Part shown: positions 35,081-43,149 of the stretch, one piece after another
Layout: each line of letters opens with the position of its first letter
How positions within the stretch are numbered: position 1 is the stretch's first letter
Assembly: GCF_015667795.1 (NCBI RefSeq)
Contig: NZ_JADPEL010000005.1
Location: 124,001-188,000 of the forward strand
Origin: Clostridium sp. D53t1_180928_C8
GTDB taxonomy: Bacteria; Bacillota; Clostridia; Clostridiales; Clostridiaceae
Length of the DNA stretch: 64,000 bases
Direction: 5' to 3'
Made by a program: the position numbers and the translations under genes
The notes under the pieces: model-generated
Told to the model about the DNA's origin: nothing
Databases searched by the model: none
Seen by the model: only the letters and a program-made list of their open reading frames with translations

Positions 35081-35871
35081 TAAAAAAATCGAATTTTAAT
35101 AAAAATACTACTTGTAATAATTTTTGTTGCACTAAAATTGAAAACTTTTCAGTTACTTTAGGCAATAATGAAATATTAAAAGACGTAAATCTCCACATTC
35201 ATTGTGGAGAACTTACTTCTATAATAGGGCCTAATGGTGCAGGTAAAAGTACACTTTTAAAAGCACTTCTAGGTGAAGTTAAACATAATGGAACTTTAAA
35301 CTTTATGGGACAAAATGACAATAAATATAATCAACCTATAATTGGTTATGTACCTCAATACTTAACTTTTGATAAAAATACACCTATTAGTGTTCTTGAT
35401 TTATTTGTCTGTTGCAAAACTTCTATACCCGCTTGGTTAACTCCAAAAAAGAAAATACGTGAACAGGTTTTAGAAAGCTTAGAAAGAGTTAAAATACCTT
35501 ATTTAATAGATAGACGACTTGGGGCTTTATCAGGTGGCGAACTTCAAAGAGTATTACTTGCACTAGCTTTAGACCCTATTCCAAATATTCTTTTATTAGA
35601 TGAACCTGTATCTGGAGTAGATCAAAATGGATTAGAGTTATTTTATGAAATTTTAATGGATATTAAAAAGAATTATGATTTATCAATTATTTTAGTTTCT
35701 CATGATTTAGACTTAGTTTATAAATATTCAGATCGTGTAGCACTTGTAAATGGAACTATAATTTGTTCAGGAACTCCAAAGCAAGTATTTAATAATCCTG
35801 CTGCAAAAAAAATATTTGGCTTATCATTTGCAAGCTCTAATGAAGAATCGTCTAATACAGGAGGAATTTAA
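35077..35871 (+). CDS. znuC: Zinc ABC transporter ATPase
   Basis: 264 residues. The N-terminus has an odd cysteine-containing stretch (KNTTCNNFCCTK, about 8-19), then the ATPase: Walker A GPNGAGKST (about 52-60), signature LSGGELQR (about 151), Walker B ILLLDEPVSGVD (about 171) and the H-loop SHD (about 208). It energises ZnuB on the cytosolic face. The start ATG overlaps the znuA stop as ATGA, so translation is coupled. The cysteine-rich N-terminus could bind a metal, but this is speculative. Confidence 0.93.
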   Translation: MIKKSNFNKNTTCNNFCCTKIENFSVTLGNNEILKDVNLHIHCGELTSIIGPNGAGKSTLLKALLGEVKHNGTLNFMGQNDNKYNQPIIGYVPQYLTFDKNTPISVLDLFVCCKTSIPAWLTPKKKIREQVLESLERVKIPYLIDRRLGALSGGELQRVLLALALDPIPNILLLDEPVSGVDQNGLELFYEILMDIKKNYDLSIILVSHDLDLVYKYSDRVALVNGTIICSGTPKQVFNNPAAKKIFGLSFASSNEESSNTGGI

Positions 35872-35874
35872 AAT

Positions 35875-36717
35875 ATGTTTGACACTTTATATAATACACT
35901 TGATCTCTTACTACCTTTTCAATGGCTATCTCATACCTTTATGAAGAATGCATTTATTGCCATACTAATAATAACACCTTTATTCGGATTACTTAGTACT
36001 ATGGTTGTTAGTAATAAAATGTCTTTCTTTGCTGACTCATTAGGACATGGTGCCTTTACTGGAATAGCTGTTGGAATATTACTAGGTGGCATGGATCCTA
36101 TGTGGGGAGCAACCTTATTTTCAGTGTGCTTTGCAATAGCAATAACTATTATTAAAAATAAAGGTACTTCTTCTACAGATACCATTATAGGAGTTTTCTC
36201 TTCTACTTCAATCGCTCTTGGATTAGTGCTTATGAGCTTTTCTAGTAGTTTAAGTAAATTTTCTTCATACCTAGTTGGAGATTTACTTAGTATATCTAAA
36301 GGTGAAATAATCCTTTTAATTTTTGTATTTATAACTGTTATTATTTTATGGGCTTTAATATTTAACAAACTACTTGTTACAAGTTTAAACACTTCACTAG
36401 CAAATAGTCGTGGTATGAATACCTTATTAATTGAAATTATTTTTACTTGTACAATAGCGGTAATTGTTACAATAACAATTAGATGGGTTGGTTTACTTAT
36501 AATTAATTCACTTTTAGTATTACCTGCTGCTGCTGCACGTAATATATCTAAAAACGTTCGCCAATATCATTTATTCTCAGTATTAATTGCTATATTTTCT
36601 GGTATTACAGGACTAATAATTTCATACTATTTAAATACAGTTACAGGTGCAACAATCGTTCTTGTATCATCTGCAATATTTTTTATCACTTTAATTGTTA
36701 GGCGTAAATTTGTATAA
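35875..36717 (+). CDS. znuB: Zinc ABC transporter permease
   Basis: 280 residues, ABC-3 family integral membrane protein with about eight helices. Visible motifs are SFFADSLGHGAFTGIAVGI (about 50-68, the family motif) and LLIINSLLVLPAAAARNIS (about 203-221). It forms the zinc channel with ZnuC and is separated from it by 3 bp. AGGAGG precedes the ATG. Manganese or iron permeases share this fold, but the His-rich binding protein and Fur-type regulator favour zinc. Confidence 0.92.
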   Translation: MFDTLYNTLDLLLPFQWLSHTFMKNAFIAILIITPLFGLLSTMVVSNKMSFFADSLGHGAFTGIAVGILLGGMDPMWGATLFSVCFAIAITIIKNKGTSSTDTIIGVFSSTSIALGLVLMSFSSSLSKFSSYLVGDLLSISKGEIILLIFVFITVIILWALIFNKLLVTSLNTSLANSRGMNTLLIEIIFTCTIAVIVTITIRWVGLLIINSLLVLPAAAARNISKNVRQYHLFSVLIAIFSGITGLIISYYLNTVTGATIVLVSSAIFFITLIVRRKFV

Positions 36718-36748
36718 TATAACTTAAACAATGCCTGGAGGTAATAAT

Positions 36749-37186
36749 TTGGATAACGAAATTAACTTTAATGATATACTTAAATCAAAAGGGTTAAAGG
36801 TAACTAAGCATAGAACTTCTGTACTTCAGATTATATCCCATAGTACCCACCCACTTAGCGCTGAAGAAATATATTCAAAATTAAAGGAAAATTCAATTTC
36901 TATAAATTTATCATCAATTTATAAAATATTAGATTCTCTTTCTAATAAAAATGTAATTTCTAAATGTATTTTAGGGGATGATAACAAAACTTCATATGAA
37001 TTGACCACTTCTGAGCATAAGCATCACTTAATTTGCAAACAATGTAAAGAGGTATTTCCTATAAACGATTGTCCTCTATGTGTTTATGAACAGCATATAC
37101 GTGATGATATGGATTTTGATGTAACTGAGCACCGACTTGAAATATATGGCTATTGTAAATCTTGCAAAAAAATGACTAAAGAGTAG
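36749..37186 (+). CDS. zur: Fur-family regulator, probably Zur
   Basis: 145 residues from a TTG at 36749 with GGAGGT seven bases upstream; the in-frame ATG at 36731 has no ribosome site. The DNA-binding half has LKVTKHRTSVLQII and PLSAEEIYSKLKENSISINLSSIYKILDSLSNKNVI. The dimer half has HKHHLICKQCKEVF, with a CxxC that pairs with CKSC near the C-terminus as a structural zinc site, and sensing residues in TSEHKHH. Last gene of znuACB-zur. Inferred: represses the operon when zinc is sufficient. Confidence 0.88.
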   Translation: MDNEINFNDILKSKGLKVTKHRTSVLQIISHSTHPLSAEEIYSKLKENSISINLSSIYKILDSLSNKNVISKCILGDDNKTSYELTTSEHKHHLICKQCKEVFPINDCPLCVYEQHIRDDMDFDVTEHRLEIYGYCKSCKKMTKE

Positions 37187-37204
37187 AATCACTCTTTAGT
37201 CATT
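37171..37204. terminator. Bidirectional terminator between zur and galM
   Basis: Perfect 14-bp stem (37171-37184 with 37191-37204) flanked by A and T runs, between convergent genes; the left arm overlaps the zur stop codon. Confidence 0.88.
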
Positions 37205-37213
37205 TTTTATTCT

Positions 37214-38275
37214 CTATTTATCTATAATACTCATTTTATAAACTGTAGTATGTTTATATTCCTGACCAGCTTCTAATAGTATATTTGAAAATCCTGAATG
37301 ATGTAAACTATCTGGGAAGTACTGTGTCTCAAGACATAATCCTTGTCTTTTCTTATATCTTACTCCACCTTTTCCTACTTCATTTTCATCCAAGAAATTC
37401 CCTGTATAAAATTGTATTCCTGGTTTTGTAGTGAATACTTCTAGTACTCTTCCACTCTTCTCATCTACAACTTCAGCAGCTTTCTTTAAGTCTCCTGTAT
37501 AATCATCAATAATCCAATTATGATCATATCCATTTCCATTAATTAATTGATCATATTCTTTTTCTATATCTAATCCAACATGTTTAAGCGTAGTGAAATC
37601 CATTGGAGTTCCTAATATATCTCTTATTTCACCAGTTGGTATACTTTCTGAATTTGCTACTGTTATATTACTTCCATAAATCTTAACCTTATGCTCTAAT
37701 ATATCACCAGAAGCATGTCCTCTTAAATTAAAGTATGAATGGTTAGTTAAATTTAAAACTGTATCTTTATCAGATTTACCATAATAATTAATAACCAATT
37801 CATTCTCTTCTGTTAACTTATACTCAACAATAACTTCTAAGTTTCCTGGATAATTTTCTTCACCATCTCTACTAAAGTATGATAATGATAAATACTCTCC
37901 ATCTTTATCACTTTTAATCTCTGAATCCCATACTACTCTGTTAAACCCTTTATTTCCTCCATGAAGATGATTATTACCATCATTTTTTTCAAGCTGATAT
38001 TTTACTCCATCAACTTCAATTTCAGCCTTTCCAATTCTATTGGCACAACGCCCAATAATAGATCCAAAATATGTTGTTGTTGTTTTATAATCCTCAAAGT
38101 TATCATATCCTAAAACAATATCGTCTTGCTCTCCATGTTTATTGTTGGTAAGTAATGATAGTATTATTCCACCATAGTTTGTTATCTTCACGCTAGTGTC
38201 TTTATTGGCTAATGTATAAATATAAACTGATTTATTATCAATTTTATTTAGCATTTCTTCTTTTTGTATTCTCAT
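37214..38275 (-). CDS. galM: Aldose 1-epimerase (mutarotase)
   Basis: 353 residues, beta-sandwich epimerase of full length. Motifs: GRCANRIG (about 75-82), NHLHGGNKGFNRVVWD (about 101-116, catalytic His), LTNHSYFNLRG (about 176-186, second His), the YDHNWI region (about 240) and the C-terminal CLETQYFPDSLHH with the catalytic Glu. It interconverts alpha and beta galactose (or glucose) ahead of galactokinase. It is transcribed alone, 14 kb from galTK. AGGGGC precedes the ATG. Confidence 0.92.
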   Translation of the reverse strand: MRIQKEEMLNKIDNKSVYIYTLANKDTSVKITNYGGIILSLLTNNKHGEQDDIVLGYDNFEDYKTTTTYFGSIIGRCANRIGKAEIEVDGVKYQLEKNDGNNHLHGGNKGFNRVVWDSEIKSDKDGEYLSLSYFSRDGEENYPGNLEVIVEYKLTEENELVINYYGKSDKDTVLNLTNHSYFNLRGHASGDILEHKVKIYGSNITVANSESIPTGEIRDILGTPMDFTTLKHVGLDIEKEYDQLINGNGYDHNWIIDDYTGDLKKAAEVVDEKSGRVLEVFTTKPGIQFYTGNFLDENEVGKGGVRYKKRQGLCLETQYFPDSLHHSGFSNILLEAGQEYKHTTVYKMSIIDK

Positions 38276-38359
38276 TATTGCCCCTCCATTAACATATTTA
38301 CATAATATTCTATCATACTAATTATACCAACCATAAACACAGCTGTAAACATTACCACT

Positions 38360-39172
38360 TTAACTTATCAAATTTTCCTCTTTAAGAATTATATCTAACT
38401 CTTTAACAAGATTATTAATATCTTCTAATATGCTTTCATTACATGCAGGAATATTATTAATCAAACTATCAATACTACTCAGCAAGTTATTAGGTATCTT
38501 TTTACACGAAGCATTAACTATACTCAAAAGTCTTTTTTCTCCAGGATGAGGAGTTTCGTTTACAGCAAAAATAATATCAAAATAACTATCAAAAAATGCA
38601 GCTATTCTATTATTCAAGTTAACTAAATCCTTTCTATTTATTGCTTTTTCTATTTGATTGTAATATGAAGAGAAATTCTTTTTTAATATAGGATAATTTT
38701 TATTAACTATATTTTGTTTAAGCTTCTCTGGATAATCTACTGTATATTTCTCTTGGAGGTCCTTAAATTCATTATATCTATCAAAAACTATTAATGAATT
38801 AATTACATTATTCCAAAAACAAGTTGTATATCCTATAGATGGATTACATCTACCTACAACATTTTCTAATTGATTTTTTAACCAATTAAATTCAAAATAA
38901 GCTATATCAACTTGTATTGATGAATTTCTCAATACAAATTCATCTGAAGTACCCCAAAAATTATTATTTATTTCCATTAAGTCCGAAAACTTCTTCGCAA
39001 TTAATTCTCTTTTCTCAATTGGTATATCTTTTTTAGTAATTATATCTATATCAATATCTGAATAATTATCCTTTCTTCCACTTGCACATGATCCTGCTAA
39101 AGTTATAGCAACTACTTCATCTAATCGCTTAAACTCATTGACTATTTGATAAACTATCATATTCATGCCCAT
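38360..39172 (-). CDS. Nucleotidyltransferase-domain protein of unknown role
   Basis: 270 residues from the ATG at 39170-39172 with a strong AAAGGGGTG site; longer in-frame starts lack one. The N-terminal pol-beta-type nucleotidyltransferase core has LAGSCASGRKDNYSDIDIDII (about 24-44), with the GSxxxG...SDxDxxI metal motif, and a third acidic residue in SIQVDIAYFEF (about 92). The helical C-terminal half contains PHPGEKRLLS. The layout is like aminoglycoside adenylyltransferases and related small-molecule or toxin-type transferases, but no resistance family signature is clear. It follows the pullulanase gene after a stem-loop. Confidence 0.75.
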   Translation of the reverse strand: MGMNMIVYQIVNEFKRLDEVVAITLAGSCASGRKDNYSDIDIDIITKKDIPIEKRELIAKKFSDLMEINNNFWGTSDEFVLRNSSIQVDIAYFEFNWLKNQLENVVGRCNPSIGYTTCFWNNVINSLIVFDRYNEFKDLQEKYTVDYPEKLKQNIVNKNYPILKKNFSSYYNQIEKAINRKDLVNLNNRIAAFFDSYFDIIFAVNETPHPGEKRLLSIVNASCKKIPNNLLSSIDSLINNIPACNESILEDINNLVKELDIILKEENLIS

Positions 39173-39206
39173 AAGTCTCACCCCTTTTATCAATTTTAAA
39201 TACAAT

Positions 39207-39248
39207 ATAGTATGTAGTTTATTAATTTTAATAAAAACTACATACTAT
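39207..39248. repeat. 14-bp stem-loop between pullulanase and nucleotidyltransferase genes
   Basis: Perfect arms (39207-39220 with 39235-39248, ATAGTATGTAGTTT and its complement) with a 14-base loop. No T run follows on the minus strand, so it may be an RNA-stability or read-through element rather than a strong terminator. Confidence 0.6.
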
Positions 39249-39281
39249 ATAATTTATTCTATTGCCTATATATTTAGTATA

Positions 39282-41267
39282 TTATTTTATTAATACTTTT
39301 ATTGATTTTGCTGGAACTATTACTATATTACTATCTACACTTTCAATAATTTCAGTTCCTGCTTTTTTTTCATTAACAAGTACTCCCCATTTTTTTTCAT
39401 TAAGATTAATAGATTCTTCTTTTTCATTGGCATTTATTATAACAGCTATTTTAGAACATTTATTATCAATATTTTTAGAATCTATTACATACGCAACTAA
39501 ATTATCAGCCTCAAATTCATTACCTTTTTCTAAGAAATGAATATTTCTTTGTATTTCCTTATTGCTATTCATTCTAAAAGCTTTATACTCTTTTCTTAAA
39601 GAAATCAACCCTTTATAATACTCAACTAACTCTTTATACTTAATTTTTCTATTCCAACAAATTTTATTTACTTCATCAGAAGATGCAAAACTATTTTCAA
39701 CTAACTTTCCACTTTCATCAACTTTACTTCTTGCCATCTCCTCACCGGCATGTACAAAACTTATCCCTTGTGAAGTCAGTACTATTCCCGCTATTAACTT
39801 ATTCATCTTTATCAATTGTTCTTCTGTACAATGTGGTGATACTATTTGAAGTTTATCCCACAAAGTATAATTATCATGTGCTGATGCATAAGTTACTGTT
39901 TGATATGGTTCATTAGCCCAAAAATCCTCTGAATATATTATATTAGTTTTATCAACTTCTTTATGAGGTGTTGATGCTACTACAGCAAACTTAATTGTCT
40001 CTTCAAGTCCCTCTTTACCATTTACAAATCCAGCTTCTTCCTCATAGAAAACATGTCCTTTTACTCCATCTCTACAATCATCACTAAATGCCGCTATTTG
40101 TAATTCATCAAACTTATAAGTATTTTTCTTCAATGCTGCTTCATTATCTTTCAAAGGGCTTGGACCTCCCATCCAACCTTCGCCATATACAATTATACTT
40201 GGATCTATTTTATTTAATTCTTCTCTTATTAATTTCATAGTTTCTATATCATGTATTCCCATTAAATCAAATCTAAATCCATCAATATGATATTCTCTAG
40301 CCCAATATACAACTGAATCTACCATATATCTTCTAAACATATATCTATCTGATGCTGTTTCATTACCACAAGCTGAAGCATCACTATAACTTCCTTCTGC
40401 GTCTTGTCTATAGTAATATCCTGGTACAGCCTTATTTAAACAAGATTCTAGGTTATAAGTATGATTATAAACAACATCCATTACAACTCTTATTCCTACC
40501 TCATGTAGTGATTTAACCATTTCCTTAAACTCTTTTATTCTAATATTCCCTAAATAAGGATTCGTTGAATAAGACCCCTCCGGTACATTATAATTTTTAG
40601 GATCATATCCCCAATTAAACTGTGGCTTATCTAACTTAGTTTCATCTATAGATCCATAATCAAATGCTGGTAATAAATGAATATGAGTAAATCCCATATC
40701 CTTTATGTGATTTATAACAGTTTTAATTTTTGTTCCCGGAATGCATGAATCCTTAATAGTTAATGCTTTAAATTTCCCCTTATATTTATTATCTATTCCA
40801 GAAGAATCATCAATAGATAAATCTCTTATATGAGCTTCATATATTATTGAGTCAGTAGGATCCTTTAACTCTGGCTTTTTATCATCTTGCCATCCTTCGG
40901 GATTTGTACTATCTAAATCTATTACCATTCCTCTATTTCCATTAACACCTACCGCCTTAGCATAAGGGTCAACTACTTCGTTAATTTTCCCATCTACATT
41001 AACTAAATAATTATAATATTTACCACTTAAATCGCCATTTATCTCAATTACCCAAGTTCCATTACTCCCCTTACTCATAGGATAAACTTCTTTAGCATCA
41101 CAATTATATTTATATCCATCCTCACCATACAATGCTATTTCAACACTAATTGCTGTAGGTGCCCATAATATAAATTTGCATCTATCTTTATTATAAATTG
41201 CTCCTAGTTCTCCGTTATAACCATATATTTTATCAAAATCATTATTAAATTCTATTTTAATACTCAT
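39282..41267 (-). CDS. pulA: Type I pullulanase
   Basis: 661 residues from the ATG at 41265-41267 (GGGAGAG upstream). An N-terminal CBM48-type domain (about 10-110) precedes the GH13 barrel. Visible: the type I pullulanase motif YNWGYDP-like FNWGYDPKNYN (about 219-229), VVMDVVYNHT (conserved region I), GFRFDLMGIHD (nucleophile Asp), VYGEGWMGG (acid/base Glu) and YASAHDNYTLWD (transition-state Asp). No signal peptide, so it is intracellular and debranches imported alpha-glucans or glycogen. A LacI/CcpA-type palindrome lies over its transcription start. Confidence 0.93.
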   Translation of the reverse strand: MSIKIEFNNDFDKIYGYNGELGAIYNKDRCKFILWAPTAISVEIALYGEDGYKYNCDAKEVYPMSKGSNGTWVIEINGDLSGKYYNYLVNVDGKINEVVDPYAKAVGVNGNRGMVIDLDSTNPEGWQDDKKPELKDPTDSIIYEAHIRDLSIDDSSGIDNKYKGKFKALTIKDSCIPGTKIKTVINHIKDMGFTHIHLLPAFDYGSIDETKLDKPQFNWGYDPKNYNVPEGSYSTNPYLGNIRIKEFKEMVKSLHEVGIRVVMDVVYNHTYNLESCLNKAVPGYYYRQDAEGSYSDASACGNETASDRYMFRRYMVDSVVYWAREYHIDGFRFDLMGIHDIETMKLIREELNKIDPSIIVYGEGWMGGPSPLKDNEAALKKNTYKFDELQIAAFSDDCRDGVKGHVFYEEEAGFVNGKEGLEETIKFAVVASTPHKEVDKTNIIYSEDFWANEPYQTVTYASAHDNYTLWDKLQIVSPHCTEEQLIKMNKLIAGIVLTSQGISFVHAGEEMARSKVDESGKLVENSFASSDEVNKICWNRKIKYKELVEYYKGLISLRKEYKAFRMNSNKEIQRNIHFLEKGNEFEADNLVAYVIDSKNIDNKCSKIAVIINANEKEESINLNEKKWGVLVNEKKAGTEIIESVDSNIVIVPAKSIKVLIK

Positions 41268-41312
41268 TTTACTCTCTCCCATCTATAAACTTTATTCATT
41301 CTCTAATAACTC

Positions 41313-41358
41313 TCGGAAACGTTTCCGACTTATATATCAATTGTATACTATTTTTCAA
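41313..41358 (-). promoter_or_regulatory. pulA promoter with CcpA/LacI-type operator
   Basis: On the minus strand, TTGAAA (41353-41358), 16-bp spacer, TATATA (41331-41336). The perfect palindrome TCGGAAACGTTTCCGA (41313-41328) covers the likely start site near 41324. Its AAACGTTT core matches catabolite-responsive elements bound by CcpA and related LacI-family regulators; occupancy would block initiation. Confidence 0.75.
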
Positions 41359-41415
41359 TCCTTATCTACAAATAAATACATTTTAATATTATTTATATCA
41401 AATAATTTAATTACT

Positions 41416-41453
41416 GAAAATTGTTTGTAATTTAATAACTACAAACAATTTTC
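41416..41453 (-). terminator. Stem-loop after the LCP gene
   Basis: Perfect 14-bp stem (41416-41429 with 41440-41453) 8 bp after the stop codon. The T run on the minus strand is poor, so termination may be partial. Confidence 0.6.
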
Positions 41454-41461
41454 CTGATTAA

Positions 41462-42619
41462 TTATTCCCATTCACCAGTAACTTCTTCTTCGTCGTCTTC
41501 TTTATTTATATTTTTTTTATTACTTTTATTATCATAACTATTTTTATAATCTGATTTCCACTCTCCAGTTTTATATTCATAAAGAGCTTCTCTTAATGAC
41601 TTATAATCAAATTTACTTTCATCTGGTTCTATGCCATTAAATATAAAATCATGTAAAATTTCTGTATTTTGTCTTCTATCCATTATAAACACAGAACCTA
41701 TTCCGCCTCCATAATTCATATCATCAGATAATTCTGTAATAGGAATATGAATTTGCTTTGTATCTAAACTAGGAAATTTATAAATTGTATATGCCATATT
41801 TATAGCATCCATAATGTCTATATTAGTATTTATATAATCTAACATACTATTAACAATTCCTAAGTATTTTGTTGGTTTTGTATCTCTTAACTTCTCTGCA
41901 ACCTTAAACAACACTTCTCTCTGTCTTTCAGTTCTTTCAAAATCATCTCCAACACCTTTTCTTATTCTCGCGTAAGATAATGCTTGTTTTCCATTTAATA
42001 ATTGTAATCCTGTTTCTGTAACTGGACAGTCATTTCCTCCAGTAGATTCACCTATATACTTATTTAATTCCTTTAACTGATAATCTTTAACATCTATTTC
42101 TAAACCACCAATTTGATCAATTATAGCTTCAAATCCCCAAAAATTTATTATTATATGTTTATCTATATTTATGTCATATGTTTCTCTTATTGTATCCTTT
42201 AACAATTCTATCCCACCAATAGACATAGCTGCATTTAACTTTTCAGCTCCATATCCTTCAATATCAACAAGTGTATCTCTAAATAATGAGGTTAATCTTA
42301 TTTGCTTATTATTGCTATCTAACGTTGCAATTATAATAGAATCCGCTCTTGCAGGCTCCTCTAAATCTCTTCCATCAGTCCCAACTAATAATACATTCGT
42401 AATTCCTTCCACTTCTTTATAATCTACATCATCTTCATTTTTCTTCTCTACAGTTTTTAATTTCACTTCATTAGGCTCTGTATATATTTTACTCTTTACA
42501 TAACTAAAATATCCCATAACTACGCCAATTATACCTACCATTACTAAAGTTATAATTGAAACAATCACTCTTTTCTTTTTAGGGAATTTTTTCTTTTTAT
42601 CTACTGTATTTCTGCTCAT
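41462..42619 (-). CDS. LytR-CpsA-Psr (LCP) family cell-wall glycopolymer transferase
   Basis: 385 residues. A short basic cytosolic N-terminus, one membrane helix (about 18-38), and an extracellular LCP domain (about 75-330): NVLLVGTDGRDLEEPARADSIIIATLD (about 75-101), LTSLFRDTLVDIEGYGAEKLNAAMSIGG, and RIRKGVGDDFERTERQREVL (about 217-236) with the conserved Arg residues that hold the polyprenyl phosphate. It transfers anionic glycopolymers to peptidoglycan. The acidic-basic low-complexity tail (about 350-385) is not needed for the fold. Monocistronic. Confidence 0.93.
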   Translation of the reverse strand: MSRNTVDKKKKFPKKKRVIVSIITLVMVGIIGVVMGYFSYVKSKIYTEPNEVKLKTVEKKNEDDVDYKEVEGITNVLLVGTDGRDLEEPARADSIIIATLDSNNKQIRLTSLFRDTLVDIEGYGAEKLNAAMSIGGIELLKDTIRETYDINIDKHIIINFWGFEAIIDQIGGLEIDVKDYQLKELNKYIGESTGGNDCPVTETGLQLLNGKQALSYARIRKGVGDDFERTERQREVLFKVAEKLRDTKPTKYLGIVNSMLDYINTNIDIMDAINMAYTIYKFPSLDTKQIHIPITELSDDMNYGGGIGSVFIMDRRQNTEILHDFIFNGIEPDESKFDYKSLREALYEYKTGEWKSDYKNSYDNKSNKKNINKEDDEEEVTGEWE

Positions 42620-42745
42620 TTTTTTGCCCCCTATTAATAAACTATACGACTTTTATATTTTACCATAATTTTCATTAGTCATGGTATACTTTCATTCTTT
42701 TTATACAAATATATTTTTTACTATATTAATTTTTTTTATAAAAAA

Positions 42746-42773
42746 AAGACTATAAGATTAATCTTATAGTCTT
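42746..42773 (-). terminator. Intrinsic terminator of zinc-ribbon gene 2
   Basis: 28-bp perfect palindrome with 14-bp arms (AAGACTATAAGATT), followed by eight T on the minus strand, directly after the gene. Confidence 0.9.
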
Positions 42774-42783
42774 GAAAATTCAA

Positions 42784-42939
42784 TTACTTTCTGTTGTTTT
42801 GAGCTTTTCTTGCTCTTCTGCATTCAACGCATCTTACTGGTTCGTTATCGAATCCTTTTTCTTTGTAGAAAGCTTGCTCTCCTTCAGTGAATAAAAATTC
42901 TTTTCCGCAGTCTCTGCATACGATAGTCTTATCTGCCAT
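42784..42939 (-). CDS. 51-residue zinc-ribbon protein, copy 2
   Basis: Start chosen at the ATG 42937-42939, with GGAGG nine bases upstream; a longer in-frame ORF to 42984 would read through this ribosome site. Cys pairs CRDCG (8, 11) and CVEC (37, 40), an internal EGEQAFYKEKGF and a basic tail RRARKAQNNRK. Length, cysteine spacing and tail match copy 1 at 25313-25468. Both have a TTGTAW-16-TATAAT promoter and a leader of over 100 nt. Function unknown to me; a small RNA-, DNA- or ribosome-binding protein is a reasonable guess. Confidence 0.88.
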   Translation of the reverse strand: MADKTIVCRDCGKEFLFTEGEQAFYKEKGFDNEPVRCVECRRARKAQNNRK

Positions 42940-43038
42940 TTTAAATTCCTCCATTTTCTTAAGATTTATCATGGTTAATAACATATCTCTTGAATAGGAG
43001 AAATTTTATTAATCTACTTTAAATCTTGTGCTTGTATT

Positions 43039-43093
43039 AGTCAAATATTTTTGACTTCTTTTTTAATTATATCACATAAATTTTATATTACAA
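43039..43093 (-). promoter_or_regulatory. Promoter and leader hairpin of zinc-ribbon gene 2
   Basis: On the minus strand, TTGTAA (43088-43093), 16-bp spacer, TATAAT (43066-43071); start near 43058. A 7-bp hairpin AGTCAAA/TTTGACT (43039-43056) sits at the very 5' end of the roughly 118-nt leader. Confidence 0.6.
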
Positions 43094-43149
43094 CACTTTT
43101 ATACAATTTATTAATTTTTTATCCTTTTAAAAAACACTATTTACTATTA

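Noticed and set aside
38360-39172. Calling the nucleotidyltransferase an aminoglycoside resistance gene
   Set aside because: Only the general GSxxxG..SDxDxxI core is visible; no specific resistance family signature supports it.
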